Shown: positions 35,206 to 44,470, counted from the first letter of the stretch. The stretch is DNA of 64,000 bases from Rhodanobacter denitrificans (GCA_003241385.1 QFPO01000010.1:1-64000), one strand, 5' to 3'. A program made the numbers and translations. The notes: a model not told the origin generated them from the sequence alone.

Positions 35206-36474
35206 TCAGCGTCCGCTGGCCAAGGGCGCAGCCGGTCGATCGGGCGAGACCGCGGCGATCGGGATGGCCGGTGAGTCGGTCGTGGCGTCGCGGCGGGGTC
35301 CATGCCGTCCGTTGAGCCAGCGCCCGATGAAACGATGCCGCACCAGCAGCGCGTAGCTCGCCAGCGCGACCGCGCTGGCGCCGGCGACGACCGCGCCGAG
35401 CTTGAGCCACCACGGCCAGGCCAGCCCCTGCACGAGCACCTGCCCGGCCATGACCAGCGGCAGATGGACGATGTAGATCCAGTACGCGGCGTCGGCGAGG
35501 TAGCGACGCCATGCGCTGTGGCCGGCCGCGAAGCGCAGCGCCAGCGCGATCGCCGCGAAGGCGGACGCATAGACCGCCAGCGCATAGACCGCCGCCGCGG
35601 TCGCCTTGACCCCCGGCACCGTCAGCGGCGCCAGACGCGGTCCGGGGCCGCCGGCCAGCAGCAGGGCGGTGGCGGTCGCCGCCAGGGCGACGGCCAGATG
35701 CAGCGGCCAGCGCGCCGCGATCGCGGCCAGCGCCTCGCGACGGCGCGCCAGCAGGAAGCCGAAGCCGAACGCCACGCCGAAGCCGGTCAGCGCCGCGCGG
35801 TTCGGGATCAGCGCTTGATCGGGCGTCGGCACGCCGAAGAACGCGATCCAGTTCGGTGTCGCGTACAGCGCGACCGCCAGCGGCGCGGCCAGCACGAGCG
35901 GGCCCCATACGCCGCTCAGCGCACCGACCACACGCTCGCCCAGACGCGTCCACGCGCCGCCGCGATCCAGGCGCGACAGCGGCAGGCGCACCAGCAGCAG
36001 CGCGGCGTAGAACAGCAGCAGCACCCACAGGAACCACAGATGGGTCAGCGGAAAGTCGTCGGGCGTGAACTTCGGACCCGGCGGCGGCTCGGACGGCAGC
36101 TGGCCGCCGCTCTGGATCCAGGCGTTCCAGACGAGCACCGCCACGATCGCGGCCAGCATCGGCCACCAGAACGCGAGCAAGGGGCCGGCGATCCGCGTCA
36201 GGCGGTCGCGGATGAATCCGGCCGTGCCGCGCCGCTGCAGCATCAATTGCGCGAACAGGCCGGCGAGCAGAAAGAACGTCGCCATGCGGAACACGTGGAT
36301 CGCGAAGAACAGCACCGCCGCGATCGGCGAGGTGGCCGTGTCGGTCACCAGCCAGATCGGCGTCGGAAAGTACGCCAGCGTGGCGTGCAGCACCACGCCC
36401 AGCAGCAGGGCGCCGCCGCGCAGCGCGTCGAGCCCGTGCAGGCGCTCGGAAGCATCGGTTCGGAAAGTCGACAT
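35206..36474 (-). CDS. Acyltransferase family membrane protein
   Basis: A 422-residue protein of the acyltransferase_3 type, with about ten helices. It begins ERLHGLDALRGGALLLGVVLH, where the Arg-Gly-His region is the family's active-site start, and HVFRMATFFLLAGLFA follows. Members transfer acyl groups to sugars or lipids in the inner membrane; the substrate is unknown. It has a strong, operator-covered promoter (36501-36528). Confidence 0.85.
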   Translation of the reverse strand: MSTFRTDASERLHGLDALRGGALLLGVVLHATLAYFPTPIWLVTDTATSPIAAVLFFAIHVFRMATFFLLAGLFAQLMLQRRGTAGFIRDRLTRIAGPLLAFWWPMLAAIVAVLVWNAWIQSGGQLPSEPPPGPKFTPDDFPLTHLWFLWVLLLFYAALLLVRLPLSRLDRGGAWTRLGERVVGALSGVWGPLVLAAPLAVALYATPNWIAFFGVPTPDQALIPNRAALTGFGVAFGFGFLLARRREALAAIAARWPLHLAVALAATATALLLAGGPGPRLAPLTVPGVKATAAAVYALAVYASAFAAIALALRFAAGHSAWRRYLADAAYWIYIVHLPLVMAGQVLVQGLAWPWWLKLGAVVAGASAVALASYALLVRHRFIGRWLNGRHGPRRDATTDSPAIPIAAVSPDRPAAPLASGR

Positions 36475-36500
36475 CGCAGGGCTCCGGGAGTCGGGAGCAG

Positions 36501-36528
36501 ATCATACATAAACTAGTTTGTATTTCAA
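36501..36528 (-). promoter_or_regulatory. Promoter of the acyltransferase gene
   Basis: On the minus strand TTGAAA (36528-36523), a 16-base spacer and TATGAT (36506-36501). Matches are five of six at both elements (TTGACA, TATAAT). GGAG precedes the ATG at 36474. Confidence 0.65.
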
Positions 36529-36532
36529 ACTA
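36514..36532. promoter_or_regulatory. Inverted repeat TAGTTTG-N5-CAAACTA
   Basis: A perfect seven-base dyad lies over the -35 and spacer of the acyltransferase promoter. A further palindrome, AAACTAGTTT (36510-36519), overlaps it, giving three half-sites. It is the most AT-rich spot in the region. The shape fits a TetR-type repressor site; no TetR gene is nearby. Confidence 0.55.
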
Positions 36533-36662
36533 AAAGATGTCGCACGCGTCCACGGTGCCCGCCCGGCTGCCGGCGTGCGGCCGGCGACGTACGCGACCGT
36601 GCAACCCGACCGGCCCGGCCTGCATCCCAGCGTCTCCGCCCCCGACGTCCGAAGAGGCTTCG

Positions 36663-37646
36663 ATGCACCGTCTCCTTAGCGCATGCCGACGACATCCGGT
36701 CGCCCGCTGCCTGACCGCACTCGTCCTGCTGGCGGCGGCCATGCCGGCCTCGGCGACGTTCTCGATCGTCGCCTGCGACGCCGACGGCAGCTGCGGTGTC
36801 GCGGTCGCGACGAACAATCACGCCGTCGGCGCCACGGTTCCGTATGCACGGGCCGGCGTCGGCGCGCTGGTGTCGCAGTTCGAGACCAATCCGCACTACG
36901 GTCCGAAAGGACTCGCGCTGCTCGCCGAGGGCCGTGCGCCCGAGGCGACGATCCGCGTGCTGCTCGACGGCGACGGCGACTTCGACGGCACCACGATCGC
37001 CGAGCGTCAGATCGGCGTGGTCGACGCGCGCGGCCGCGCCGCGACCTACACCGGCGAGGCCGCGCTGCGCTCGGCCTGGGCCGGCGCCGTGCACGGCGAA
37101 CGCCATGCGGTGCAGGGTAACGGCCTGGCCGGCGCGGCCGTGCTGACCGCGATGCAGCAGGCCTTTCTCGCACGGCGCGGCTCACTCGCCGAGCGGCTGA
37201 TGGCGAGCCTCGAAGCCGGCCAGGCCGCCGGCGGCCAGACCACCGGCCGGCGCTCGGCGGCGCTGCTGGTGCGCACGCGCGAGGGCGACTGGCAGGACGT
37301 GGACCTGCGCGTCGATGCCGCGGCCGAACCGATCGCCGATCTGCGCCGTCTGTACGACCAGCACGAGGCGCTGCAGGCGATCATCCGCGCCGAGCGTTTC
37401 GCGCGTCGGGGCAAGCCGGCCGAAGCACGCACCGCGATCGCCGACGCGCTCGGCCGCGCGCACGACTGGGACCGCATCTGGCGCCGCGCCGCGCGCCTGG
37501 CGATGACGATGGACGAGCGCGACCGCGCACGCGACTATCTCGCGGTGTTTCGCTCGATCAATCCGGTCTGGGCGCGGATCGAGGTCGACGATCCGCTGTA
37601 CCGGCCGCTGCACGGCGATCCGCTGTTCGAGCGCTGGCGACGCTGA
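36663..37646 (+). CDS. Secreted DUF1028 protein
   Basis: A 327-residue exported protein (signal peptide TALVLLAAAMPASATFS). Mature residues start with the DUF1028 core, TFSIVACDADGSCGVAVATNN, an Ntn-hydrolase-like domain, with VSQFETNPHYGPKGLALL and RQIGVVDARGRAATYTG. The C-terminal 100 residues are helical (RARDYLAVFRSINPVWARI). AGAGG precedes the ATG. Catalytic activity of the family is unknown. It lies divergent from the acyltransferase, so the operator may affect both. Confidence 0.85.
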   Translation: MHRLLSACRRHPVARCLTALVLLAAAMPASATFSIVACDADGSCGVAVATNNHAVGATVPYARAGVGALVSQFETNPHYGPKGLALLAEGRAPEATIRVLLDGDGDFDGTTIAERQIGVVDARGRAATYTGEAALRSAWAGAVHGERHAVQGNGLAGAAVLTAMQQAFLARRGSLAERLMASLEAGQAAGGQTTGRRSAALLVRTREGDWQDVDLRVDAAAEPIADLRRLYDQHEALQAIIRAERFARRGKPAEARTAIADALGRAHDWDRIWRRAARLAMTMDERDRARDYLAVFRSINPVWARIEVDDPLYRPLHGDPLFERWRR

Positions 37647-37724
37647 GCGCCACCCGGCGCAGCCGGTTCACCGGCCACCGCGCGGAGCCGCCGTCGCGCT
37701 CAGCTGCGAGTCCGTCGCAGGCTC

Positions 37725-37730
37725 TACACT
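37725..37730 (+). promoter_or_regulatory. ligA: -10 box six bases before the ligA ATG
   Basis: TACACT followed by six bases, CCGCGC, and then ATG. No ribosome-binding site precedes the ATG, so the transcript is predicted to be leaderless. The -35 is not clear. Confidence 0.55.
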
Positions 37731-37736
37731 CCGCGC

Positions 37737-40109
37737 ATGACCGGTCCCGCCCCCTCCCCCGCCCAGCGCGCCGCCGAACTGCGCGAGCGCATCGACGACG
37801 CCAACCACCGCTACCACGTACTCGACGATCCGGACATCCCGGACGCCGAGTACGACCGGCTGATGCGCGAGCTCGAAGCGCTCGAGACCGAACATCCGGA
37901 GCTGGCGACGCCCGACTCGCCGACCCGCCGCATCGGCGCGGCGCCTTCGCGCGCGTTCGCCGAGGTGCATCACGAGATCCGCATGCTGTCGCTGGCCAAT
38001 GCGTTCAGCGACGAGGAGATCCACGACTTCGTGCGGCGCATCGTCGAGCGCACCGACGAGACCGATCCGCTGTTCTCGGTCGAACCGAAGTTCGACGGCC
38101 TGGCGATCAGCCTGCGCTACGAGGACGGCGTCTTCGTGCGCGGCGCGACGCGCGGCGACGGCGAGACCGGCGAGGACGTCACCGCGAACCTGCGCGTCGT
38201 CAAGGCCGTGCCGCTGCGCCTGCGCGGCCGCGGCTGGCCGCGCGTGCTCGAGGTGCGCGGCGAGGTCTACATGCCGCGCGCCGCGTTCGAGGCCTACAAC
38301 GAACGTGCGCGCCGCGACGGCGGCAAGGTGCTGGCCAATCCGCGCAACGGCGCGGCCGGGTCGCTGCGCCAGCTCGATCCGCGCATCACCGCGTCGCGGC
38401 CGCTGTCGTTCTATGCCTATGCGCTCGGCGTCGTCGAAGGCGGCGAGCTGCCCGAGACGCACTCGGCCGTGCTGGCGCAGCTGCGCGACTGGGGTTTTCC
38501 GGTCAGCACGCTGGTCGAGACCGCGCGCGGGGCCGAAGGCTGTCTGGCCTACTACCGGCGCATCGGCGCGCGACGCGACGCGCTGCCGTTCGACATCGAC
38601 GGCGTCGTCTACAAGCTCGACGATCTGGCCGCCCAGCGCGAGCTCGGCTTCGTCGGCCGCACGCCGCGCTGGGCGATCGCGCACAAGTTCCCGGCGCAGG
38701 AACAGGCCACGCGCGTCGTCTCGATCGACATCAACATCGGCCGCACCGGCGCGGCGACACCGGCCGCCAAGCTCGAACCGGTCCAGGTCGGCGGCGTGAC
38801 CGTGACCAATGCGACGCTGCACAACGCCGACCAGGTCGCACGGCTCGACGTGCGCGTCGGCGACACCGTGATCGTGCGCCGCGCCGGCGACGTGATTCCC
38901 GAGGTCGTGCGCGTCGTACCCGACCAGCGCCCGCCCGGCACCGTGCCGTGGGCGATGCCGGCGCACTGCCCGGTCTGCGGCTCGGACATCGTGCGCGAGG
39001 AAGGCGAGGTCGTCGCGCGCTGCTCGGGCGAGCTGGTCTGTCCGGCACAGCGCAAGGAGGCGGTGTTCCACTTCGCGTCGCGCCGCGCGATGGACATCGA
39101 GGGCCTCGGCGAACGGCTGATAGAGGACCTGACCACGCTCGGCTTCGTCGGCTCGGTCGCCGACCTCTACCGGCTGACGCTCGACGACCTGATCGAGATG
39201 AAGCGCCAGGCCGACGAACGCGACGGCACGACGCCCGAGACGGTCAAGGCCGGCAAGATCGCGACCAAGTGGGCCGAGAACCTGATCGAGGCGATCGAGC
39301 ACAGCCGCGCGACCACGCTCGAGCGCTTCCTCTATGCGCTCGGCATCGAGCACGTCGGCGAGAGTACCGCCAAGACGCTGGCGGCCTGGTTCGGCCGGCT
39401 CGAGACGATCCGCCGCCTGCCCTGGCCGCTGCTCAAGCTGGTGCCGGACATCGGCAGCGAGGTCGCGCGCGCGATCGGTCATTTCTTCGAGCAGTCCGGC
39501 AACCAGCAGGTCATCGACGATCTGCTCGCGCGCGGCGTCGCGATCGGCGACGAGCACGCGCCGTCGCCGAAGCTGCGCAAGGCGCTGGCGCCCGAGGCCG
39601 TACTGGCCGCGCTGGAGATTCCGAAGCTGACGCCCAAGCGCGCCACCCAGCTCGCGGCCGCGTTCGACGGCGCCGCGGCGATCCTCTCTGCACCCGAGCA
39701 TCATCTGGTCGGCGCCGGTCTGCCGGCCGAGACTGCCGCGGCGTTCGTCGCCTGGCTGGCCGACCCGGATCAGGCGCGCCTGCTCGGCGACACCTTCGCC
39801 GCGCGCGAGCGTGTGCTGGCCGACCTCGCCTCGGCCGGCGGCGACGATGCTCCGGCCGCGCCGCTCGACGGCCAGAGCGTCGTGCTGACCGGTACGCTGA
39901 CGACGCTGACACGCGACCAGGCACGCGCGCGGCTCGAAGCGCTCGGCGCCAAGGTGGCCGGCAGCGTCTCGAAGAAGACCGCCTTCGTCGTCGCCGGCAG
40001 CGAGGCCGGCTCCAAGCTCGACAAGGCGACCGAACTCGGCATCGAGATCTGGGACGAGGCGCGGCTGCTGGCGTTCCTGGCCGAGCATGAAGGTGCTTCA
40101 CCGGCGTGA
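37737..40109 (+). CDS. ligA: NAD-dependent DNA ligase
   Basis: Seals nicks in replication and repair using NAD+. 790 residues, about 120 more than E. coli LigA, as I recall for Xanthomonadales. Adenylation domain lysine in SVEPKFDGLAISLRY; RGDGETGEDVT; OB-fold IGRTGAATPAAKLEPV; zinc finger CPVCGSDIV...CSGELVCPAQR; HhH region (EIPKLTPKRATQLAAA); C-terminal BRCT domain (SVVLTGTLTTLTRDQARARL, VVAGSEAGSKLDKA). Leaderless promoter upstream and a GC hairpin just after the stop. Confidence 0.97.
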   Translation: MTGPAPSPAQRAAELRERIDDANHRYHVLDDPDIPDAEYDRLMRELEALETEHPELATPDSPTRRIGAAPSRAFAEVHHEIRMLSLANAFSDEEIHDFVRRIVERTDETDPLFSVEPKFDGLAISLRYEDGVFVRGATRGDGETGEDVTANLRVVKAVPLRLRGRGWPRVLEVRGEVYMPRAAFEAYNERARRDGGKVLANPRNGAAGSLRQLDPRITASRPLSFYAYALGVVEGGELPETHSAVLAQLRDWGFPVSTLVETARGAEGCLAYYRRIGARRDALPFDIDGVVYKLDDLAAQRELGFVGRTPRWAIAHKFPAQEQATRVVSIDINIGRTGAATPAAKLEPVQVGGVTVTNATLHNADQVARLDVRVGDTVIVRRAGDVIPEVVRVVPDQRPPGTVPWAMPAHCPVCGSDIVREEGEVVARCSGELVCPAQRKEAVFHFASRRAMDIEGLGERLIEDLTTLGFVGSVADLYRLTLDDLIEMKRQADERDGTTPETVKAGKIATKWAENLIEAIEHSRATTLERFLYALGIEHVGESTAKTLAAWFGRLETIRRLPWPLLKLVPDIGSEVARAIGHFFEQSGNQQVIDDLLARGVAIGDEHAPSPKLRKALAPEAVLAALEIPKLTPKRATQLAAAFDGAAAILSAPEHHLVGAGLPAETAAAFVAWLADPDQARLLGDTFAARERVLADLASAGGDDAPAAPLDGQSVVLTGTLTTLTRDQARARLEALGAKVAGSVSKKTAFVVAGSEAGSKLDKATELGIEIWDEARLLAFLAEHEGASPA

Positions 40110-40115
40110 TGCTTC

Positions 40116-40141
40116 GCTGCGGCGCCCGCGAGCGCCGCAGC
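40116..40141 (+). terminator. Stem-loop after ligA
   Basis: GCTGCGGCGC and GCGCCGCAGC form a perfect ten-base stem with a six-base loop, seven bases past the ligA stop. No T-run follows, so termination efficiency is uncertain. Confidence 0.5.
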
Positions 40142-40235
40142 CCCGCCCGCCATACCGCGTCATCGGACTGCCGTGCCGGCGTCATCGCGGTGACGCGCGC
40201 CTCGCCTAGTCTGCCGGCCCGCTTCCGCGCGAGTC

Positions 40236-41147
40236 ATGCCAATGTCGACGACGATCCGCCGCTGGCGCGTGCAGGCCGCGCGGCCCGAGCTCAGCGTCAT
40301 CCTGTCCACCTACAACCAGCCGCTGTGGCTCGAGAAGACGCTCGCCGGCTACGCCGTGCAGAGCATGCGCGGATTCGAGCTGGTCGTCGCCGACGACGGC
40401 AGCGACGCGCGCACGCGCGACGTGCTCGAGCGCATCGCGCCGCGGCTCGGCCTGGCGCTGACGCACGTATGGCATCCGGACCAGGGCTTTCGCAAGAGCG
40501 CCATCCTCAATCGCGCGGTCGAGGCGGCGCAGGCCGACTACCTGGTGTTCTCCGACGGCGATTGCATCCCGCGCGCCGACTTCGTCGCGACGCATGCGGC
40601 CTTGCGCCAGCCGGGGCGTTTCCTGTCGGGCGGCTACTGCAAGCTGCCGATGAGCACCTCGCAGCGCATCGACGCCGACGACATCGCGCAGGGACGCTTC
40701 GTCGACCCGGCCTGGCTGCGTACCAACGGCTGCAGCGACGCTGCGATCTCGCGCAAGCTGCGCGTGCACGGCCATCGTGCCGTGCTGTGGGACCGCCTGA
40801 GCACCGCGCGCGCGAGCTGGAACGGCCACAACGCGTCGGGCTGGCGCCACGACATCCTCGCCGTCAACGGTTTCGACGAGCGCATGGGCTACGGCGGCCA
40901 GGACCGCGAGTTCGGCGAACGTCTCGCCAACCTCGGCGTGCGCGGTCTGCGCATCCGCCACCGCGCGGTCGTGGTGCACCTGGACCATCCGCGCGGCTAC
41001 GCGACGGCCGAGTCGATCGCGCGCAATCGCGCGATCCGCGTGCAGACGCGGCGCAGCCGCTCGACCTGGTGCGTGCACGGCCTGCGGCCCGGCCCTGCGC
41101 CGCTGCTCGGACCGGCCGTGCCGGCGTTCGAGCCGGGCCTGGGCTGA
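40236..41147 (+). CDS. Glycosyltransferase family 2
   Basis: A 303-residue cytosolic GT-A glycosyltransferase. N-terminal domain ELSVILSTYNQPLWLEKTLAGY, VVADDGSDARTRDVLE, and the donor-binding DXD-like motif VFSDGDCIPR; C-terminal galactosyltransferase-like segment (Glyco_transf_7C), DILAVNGFDERMGYGGQDREFGERL. The final 60 residues are low-complexity. ATG at 40236 or two codons later. Acceptor unknown; no polysaccharide cluster is adjacent. Confidence 0.9.
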   Translation: MPMSTTIRRWRVQAARPELSVILSTYNQPLWLEKTLAGYAVQSMRGFELVVADDGSDARTRDVLERIAPRLGLALTHVWHPDQGFRKSAILNRAVEAAQADYLVFSDGDCIPRADFVATHAALRQPGRFLSGGYCKLPMSTSQRIDADDIAQGRFVDPAWLRTNGCSDAAISRKLRVHGHRAVLWDRLSTARASWNGHNASGWRHDILAVNGFDERMGYGGQDREFGERLANLGVRGLRIRHRAVVVHLDHPRGYATAESIARNRAIRVQTRRSRSTWCVHGLRPGPAPLLGPAVPAFEPGLG

Positions 41148-41273
41148 GCGCGGCGGCCTCCGGGCTCGCCGCCGCCGGAACGAGCGTCGGTCCATCGCGA
41201 CGCGCCCGCGGATCGGGTCGATCGCCCGCCATGCGGCTCGTGTCGCGACGAGGCGCCGCGGCCCGCGTCGCCC

Positions 41274-41735
41274 TCAATCGCGATCCCGATCCGCGCGATG
41301 CCGAGCCAGCACGTGTGCGACGCCGCCGATCCCGATCGCCGCGGCCGCGACGACGTCGGCGGCGACGACACGGCCGATCGCGGCATCGTAGCGCTCGGCC
41401 AGCGCGGCCAGCACGAGGAACGAGACGACGCTGATCGCGGCGGCGATCAGAGCGGCCCCGTGCAGGGCGGGCCGCAACGCGGCGATCAGCAACCCCAGGC
41501 CGAGCAGTCCGAACAGCACCGCGCGATGGCGCATCAGGATGATCAGGTTCGGATCGCTCAGCGTCACGCCGTAGAGCGTGTGGAGCCGCTCGACACCGAG
41601 CACGCCGGACAGCGGCAGCAGATGGATGACCGCGACCACGATCAGCATCGCCGCCACCGTCCGACGCATCAGCCGCTGCACCGCAACGCGACTCCGCTGC
41701 GGTGGCCGGCCCGCCGTGCCGCGCGTATCGGTCAC
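41274..41735 (-). CDS. Four-helix membrane protein
   Basis: A 153-residue protein with four helices: TVAAMLIVVAVIHLLPLSGVLG, RAVLFGLLGLGLLIAAL, GAALIAAAISVVSFLVLAAL and GRVVAADVVAAAAIGIGGV. I recall close relatives mislabelled as phosphopantetheine adenylyltransferase; it has no such domain. Its GTG (41735) overlaps the YCII gene stop by four bases (GTGA), so translation is coupled; an internal ATG at 41669 is a fallback. Confidence 0.72.
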   Translation of the reverse strand: MTDTRGTAGRPPQRSRVAVQRLMRRTVAAMLIVVAVIHLLPLSGVLGVERLHTLYGVTLSDPNLIILMRHRAVLFGLLGLGLLIAALRPALHGAALIAAAISVVSFLVLAALAERYDAAIGRVVAADVVAAAAIGIGGVAHVLARHRADRDRD

Positions 41736-42214
41736 GGCCGCTGCTTCGCGGCGATCCGGCCGTGCGTCTCGTTGACCTGCATCAGCGCGGCCGAGCTGTA
41801 CAGCGCGTGGTACTCGGCGACCATTTCGCCGCGCGCGACGACCGGATCGGTCTCGACGAGACGCCTGGCCTCGTCGAGATCGGCGGTCGCCAGGATGAAC
41901 AGGCCGCGCCAGCCGTCGACGCCGTCGAGCGAACCGGCCACCGCCAGCTTGCCGTCGGCTGCGAGGCGGCTGATGTTCGCGAAGTGACCCTTGAACATCG
42001 CGTCGCGTTCGGGGCCTGCCGGCATCGTGTGCGGTCCGGTCTTCAGCACGACCAGTACGTAGTGGCGCATGCCGAGCTCGTCCGCGCCGAGCGCGCGTGC
42101 GAGCGCGGCGTCGTGAATCGGCGTGGCCGGAACCGGCGGCGGATCGGCAGCGGCAGGGCTGCCCAATGCCAGGAACACGATCGCCATCGCGAAACCCTTG
42201 CCGTACGTCGACAT
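41732..42214 (-). CDS. Exported YCII-related protein
   Basis: A 160-residue protein with a signal peptide (FAMAIVFLALGSPAAADP) and a YCII-type ferredoxin-like domain: HYVLVVLKTGPHTMP, FKGHFANISRLAADGKLAVAGSL (active-site His candidate), GWRGLFILATADLDEARRLVETDPVV. YciI proteins are usually cytosolic; export here is unusual. Coupled to the membrane protein downstream. Confidence 0.8.
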   Translation of the reverse strand: MSTYGKGFAMAIVFLALGSPAAADPPPVPATPIHDAALARALGADELGMRHYVLVVLKTGPHTMPAGPERDAMFKGHFANISRLAADGKLAVAGSLDGVDGWRGLFILATADLDEARRLVETDPVVARGEMVAEYHALYSSAALMQVNETHGRIAAKQRP

Positions 42215-42621
42215 CGCTCAGCCCTCTTCGAGAAACCGGTGCTGCGCGCACCGCGACCCGCGGCGAGACTTCCGCCGCATCCCGCACGCCATCGTACGCG
42301 CAAGCATCGCGCATTGCCGCCGCTCGCGGTGCAGCGCGACGGCCCCGGGCCGCGCTGCGCGGTAGGGCTGACGGAAGCAGCCCGAGCGGGCCATCGCACC
42401 CTGCCGGCTGTTCCGGCGCACCGCACCGCCTGCCGTGTGCGGAGTCCTCGCGATCGCGCAGCCTGTGCCGCGCGGCTCGGCGATCCGCACGCGGACGACT
42501 CGCCGGCTGCACGGCGCCACGACACCGTCCAGCTCGCTGTCATCGGCCGCACGTCCGTGAAGTGGGCAGCGCCGCATCGGCCGCGAACAATGGCGCTCCT
42601 TTCGTTCGGGAGTGCGACCCC
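42215..42621. other. Gene-free divergent region
   Basis: 407 bases between the YCII gene and the secreted-protein gene, both starting outwards. The promoters of both should be here, but only weak AT-rich patches exist (near 42588-42600). No protein-like frame or clear repeat was seen. Confidence 0.5.
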
Positions 42622-43353
42622 ATGCGCGATGCTTCGATCTCCGTCCTCGCGGCGGCCCTGGTACTGACGTCGGCCGGCGCGGCGCATGCCGCCAACTGGT
42701 CGCGCGGAGAGAGCGGCACCGGCCGCGTCAGCGGCGCCGCGATCGCGCTCGGCGCCACGTCGATCTCGCAGCAGGCCGACAACACGCCGGGCGCCGAAGG
42801 CGTCGCGTGCGGCAACGAGACCAGCGGCTCGACCACGGAGAACTCGTTCTATCGCCGCTTCTATCTGTCCGAGCACGGCGCGGCATCGAGCGCGACCGTC
42901 AGCGCGGTGACGATCGCGCTGCGCGACGGCGGCAGCGGCGCCAATGCCGCCCTGCCGATCACGGTCAAGCTTTACACGATCCCGGCCGCGACGCCGGTGG
43001 ATACGATCCCGCTCGCGGCGCTGACGCAGATCGGCAGCGCAACCCAGAACCTCTCCGTGCCTGCGGGCAACGAACCGACCAGCTTCACGATTCCGGTCAC
43101 CGGCACGATCGCCGACACCACCGCGAGCAACCTCGTCGTCGAGTGGACCAACGGCGCCGACGCGCAGACGCTGCCGGCCTTCTACCCGGCCAACAACGAG
43201 GCCGCCGAAACGCATCCTTCGTTCATCCGCGCGCCCGAATGCGGCGGTGCGGCGCCCGCTACGTTCGCCAGCATCGGCTTCCCTTCCGCTGTGGTCATGG
43301 TCGTCGAGGGCAGCGGCCTGCCGGTCTCGCTGCAGCAGTTCGAGGTCGACTGA
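42622..43353 (+). CDS. Secreted protein sharing a domain with the FG-GAP protein
   Basis: A 243-residue exported protein with signal peptide (ISVLAAALVLTSAGAAHAA). From about residue 40 to 230 it aligns with residues of about 620-806 of the 906-residue protein at 400-3120: ISQQADNTPG/ISQMDDNSPG, FYRRFYLSEH/WWRRFYFGEH, LPITVKLYTI/MPITINLYTI, FTIPVTGTIADT/MTIPVTGTIDDT, ETHPSFIRAPEC/ETHPTFMSSVAC. The domain is beta-rich and of unknown function. GGGAG precedes the ATG. It may be a stand-alone form of the module. Confidence 0.85.
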   Translation: MRDASISVLAAALVLTSAGAAHAANWSRGESGTGRVSGAAIALGATSISQQADNTPGAEGVACGNETSGSTTENSFYRRFYLSEHGAASSATVSAVTIALRDGGSGANAALPITVKLYTIPAATPVDTIPLAALTQIGSATQNLSVPAGNEPTSFTIPVTGTIADTTASNLVVEWTNGADAQTLPAFYPANNEAAETHPSFIRAPECGGAAPATFASIGFPSAVVMVVEGSGLPVSLQQFEVD

Positions 43354-43648
43354 GGTCCGCGGCGCACGCCGCCCGCCGGTCGTGAGCGGTGTCGGTGGCT
43401 GCGCAGGCCAGGCGGGCACGCGAGCCGAGCGCCGTGGGCGGCGGGCACGCCGTGCATCGAGAAAACGGATCGTCCAGCAGAACGTCGGCTTCGCCCACGC
43501 CCAAGGTCGGCGCGAACGTCCGGACTCATCGTCATCCGATCCCCGCAGAGCAACCGGCTGTCGGACGCGTTCGGCGATGGCAGCGCAGACCGGGCCGATG
43601 CGAGCCGACAGGCCGCTGCAGCGACGCCACATCTCCGCCGGCGCGGAC

Positions 43649-44470
43649 TCAGCGCAGCCGCGCGTCGATCCAGCTCACGATCTCGGCCATCACGGCGTCC
43701 TTGCCGAGATCGTTGAGCAGGTCGTGGGCATGGCCCTCGTACAGCCGCAGCGTCTTGTCGGCTGAGCCGGCGGTCTCGTGGAAGAACCGGCTGCCGGCCG
43801 GCACCGTCGCCTTGTCGGCGGTACCGTGCAGGATCAGCACCGGCAGCGTGATCCGCGGAAACTCACGGCGCAGCCGTTCGTCCGCGCGCACCAGGGCGGC
43901 CACGGTCGCGGCCGGCTGCACTTCGCCGCGCGTCAGCGGATCGGCGTCGAGCGCGGCCACGGCGACCGGATCGCGCGAGAAATCGGCGTTCTTGAGCTTG
44001 AGCACCGGCAGGCGCGGCGCGATGCGCGCCAGTCCCTTGATCAGCGCGAGCGCGAACGCCGGCGCGGGTACCTGGAACGCGAAGCTCTCGCAGATCAGTC
44101 CGGACAGCCGGTCCTGATGATCGAGCGCGTACGTGCACGAGACGACGCCGCCGGCGCTGTGGCCGAGCAGGAACACCGGCAGGCCCGGCTCGCGCGAATG
44201 CGCCGTCTCGATCAGCGTGCTGAGATCCTCGACGTAGTCGGCGATGTCCTCGACGTAGAAGCGCGGTCCCTCCGAGCGGCCGCGGCCGCGCAGATCCAGC
44301 GCGTACACCGCGAAGCCGGCCGCCTCGAAGCGCTCGGCCGCCCAGCGGTACTGGCCGCCGTGCGAGTTGACGCCGTGGCAGATCACGACGACCGCGCGCG
44401 GCGCGGCCGGACGCCACGACCGCATGAAGATACGGGTACCGCCGCGTCCGGCGAAGTTCTCTTCTTTCAT
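43649..44470 (-). CDS. Alpha/beta hydrolase, monoacylglycerol-lipase type
   Basis: A 273-residue serine hydrolase (Hydrolase_4/S33-like). Oxyanion region ICHGVNSHGGQYRWAAERF, LRGRGRSEGPR, nucleophile in FLLGHSAGGVVS, acid in LILHGTADKATVP, and His in YEGHAHDLLND. Best guess is a lysophospholipase or monoacylglycerol lipase. It lies downstream of the dienelactone hydrolase-like gene on the same strand (63 bases between). Confidence 0.9.
   Translation of the reverse strand: MKEENFAGRGGTRIFMRSWRPAAPRAVVVICHGVNSHGGQYRWAAERFEAAGFAVYALDLRGRGRSEGPRFYVEDIADYVEDLSTLIETAHSREPGLPVFLLGHSAGGVVSCTYALDHQDRLSGLICESFAFQVPAPAFALALIKGLARIAPRLPVLKLKNADFSRDPVAVAALDADPLTRGEVQPAATVAALVRADERLRREFPRITLPVLILHGTADKATVPAGSRFFHETAGSADKTLRLYEGHAHDLLNDLGKDAVMAEIVSWIDARLR

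Noticed and set aside
41274..41735. Phosphopantetheine adenylyltransferase
   Set aside because: The recalled database label does not fit: the protein is four membrane helices without a nucleotidyltransferase motif.
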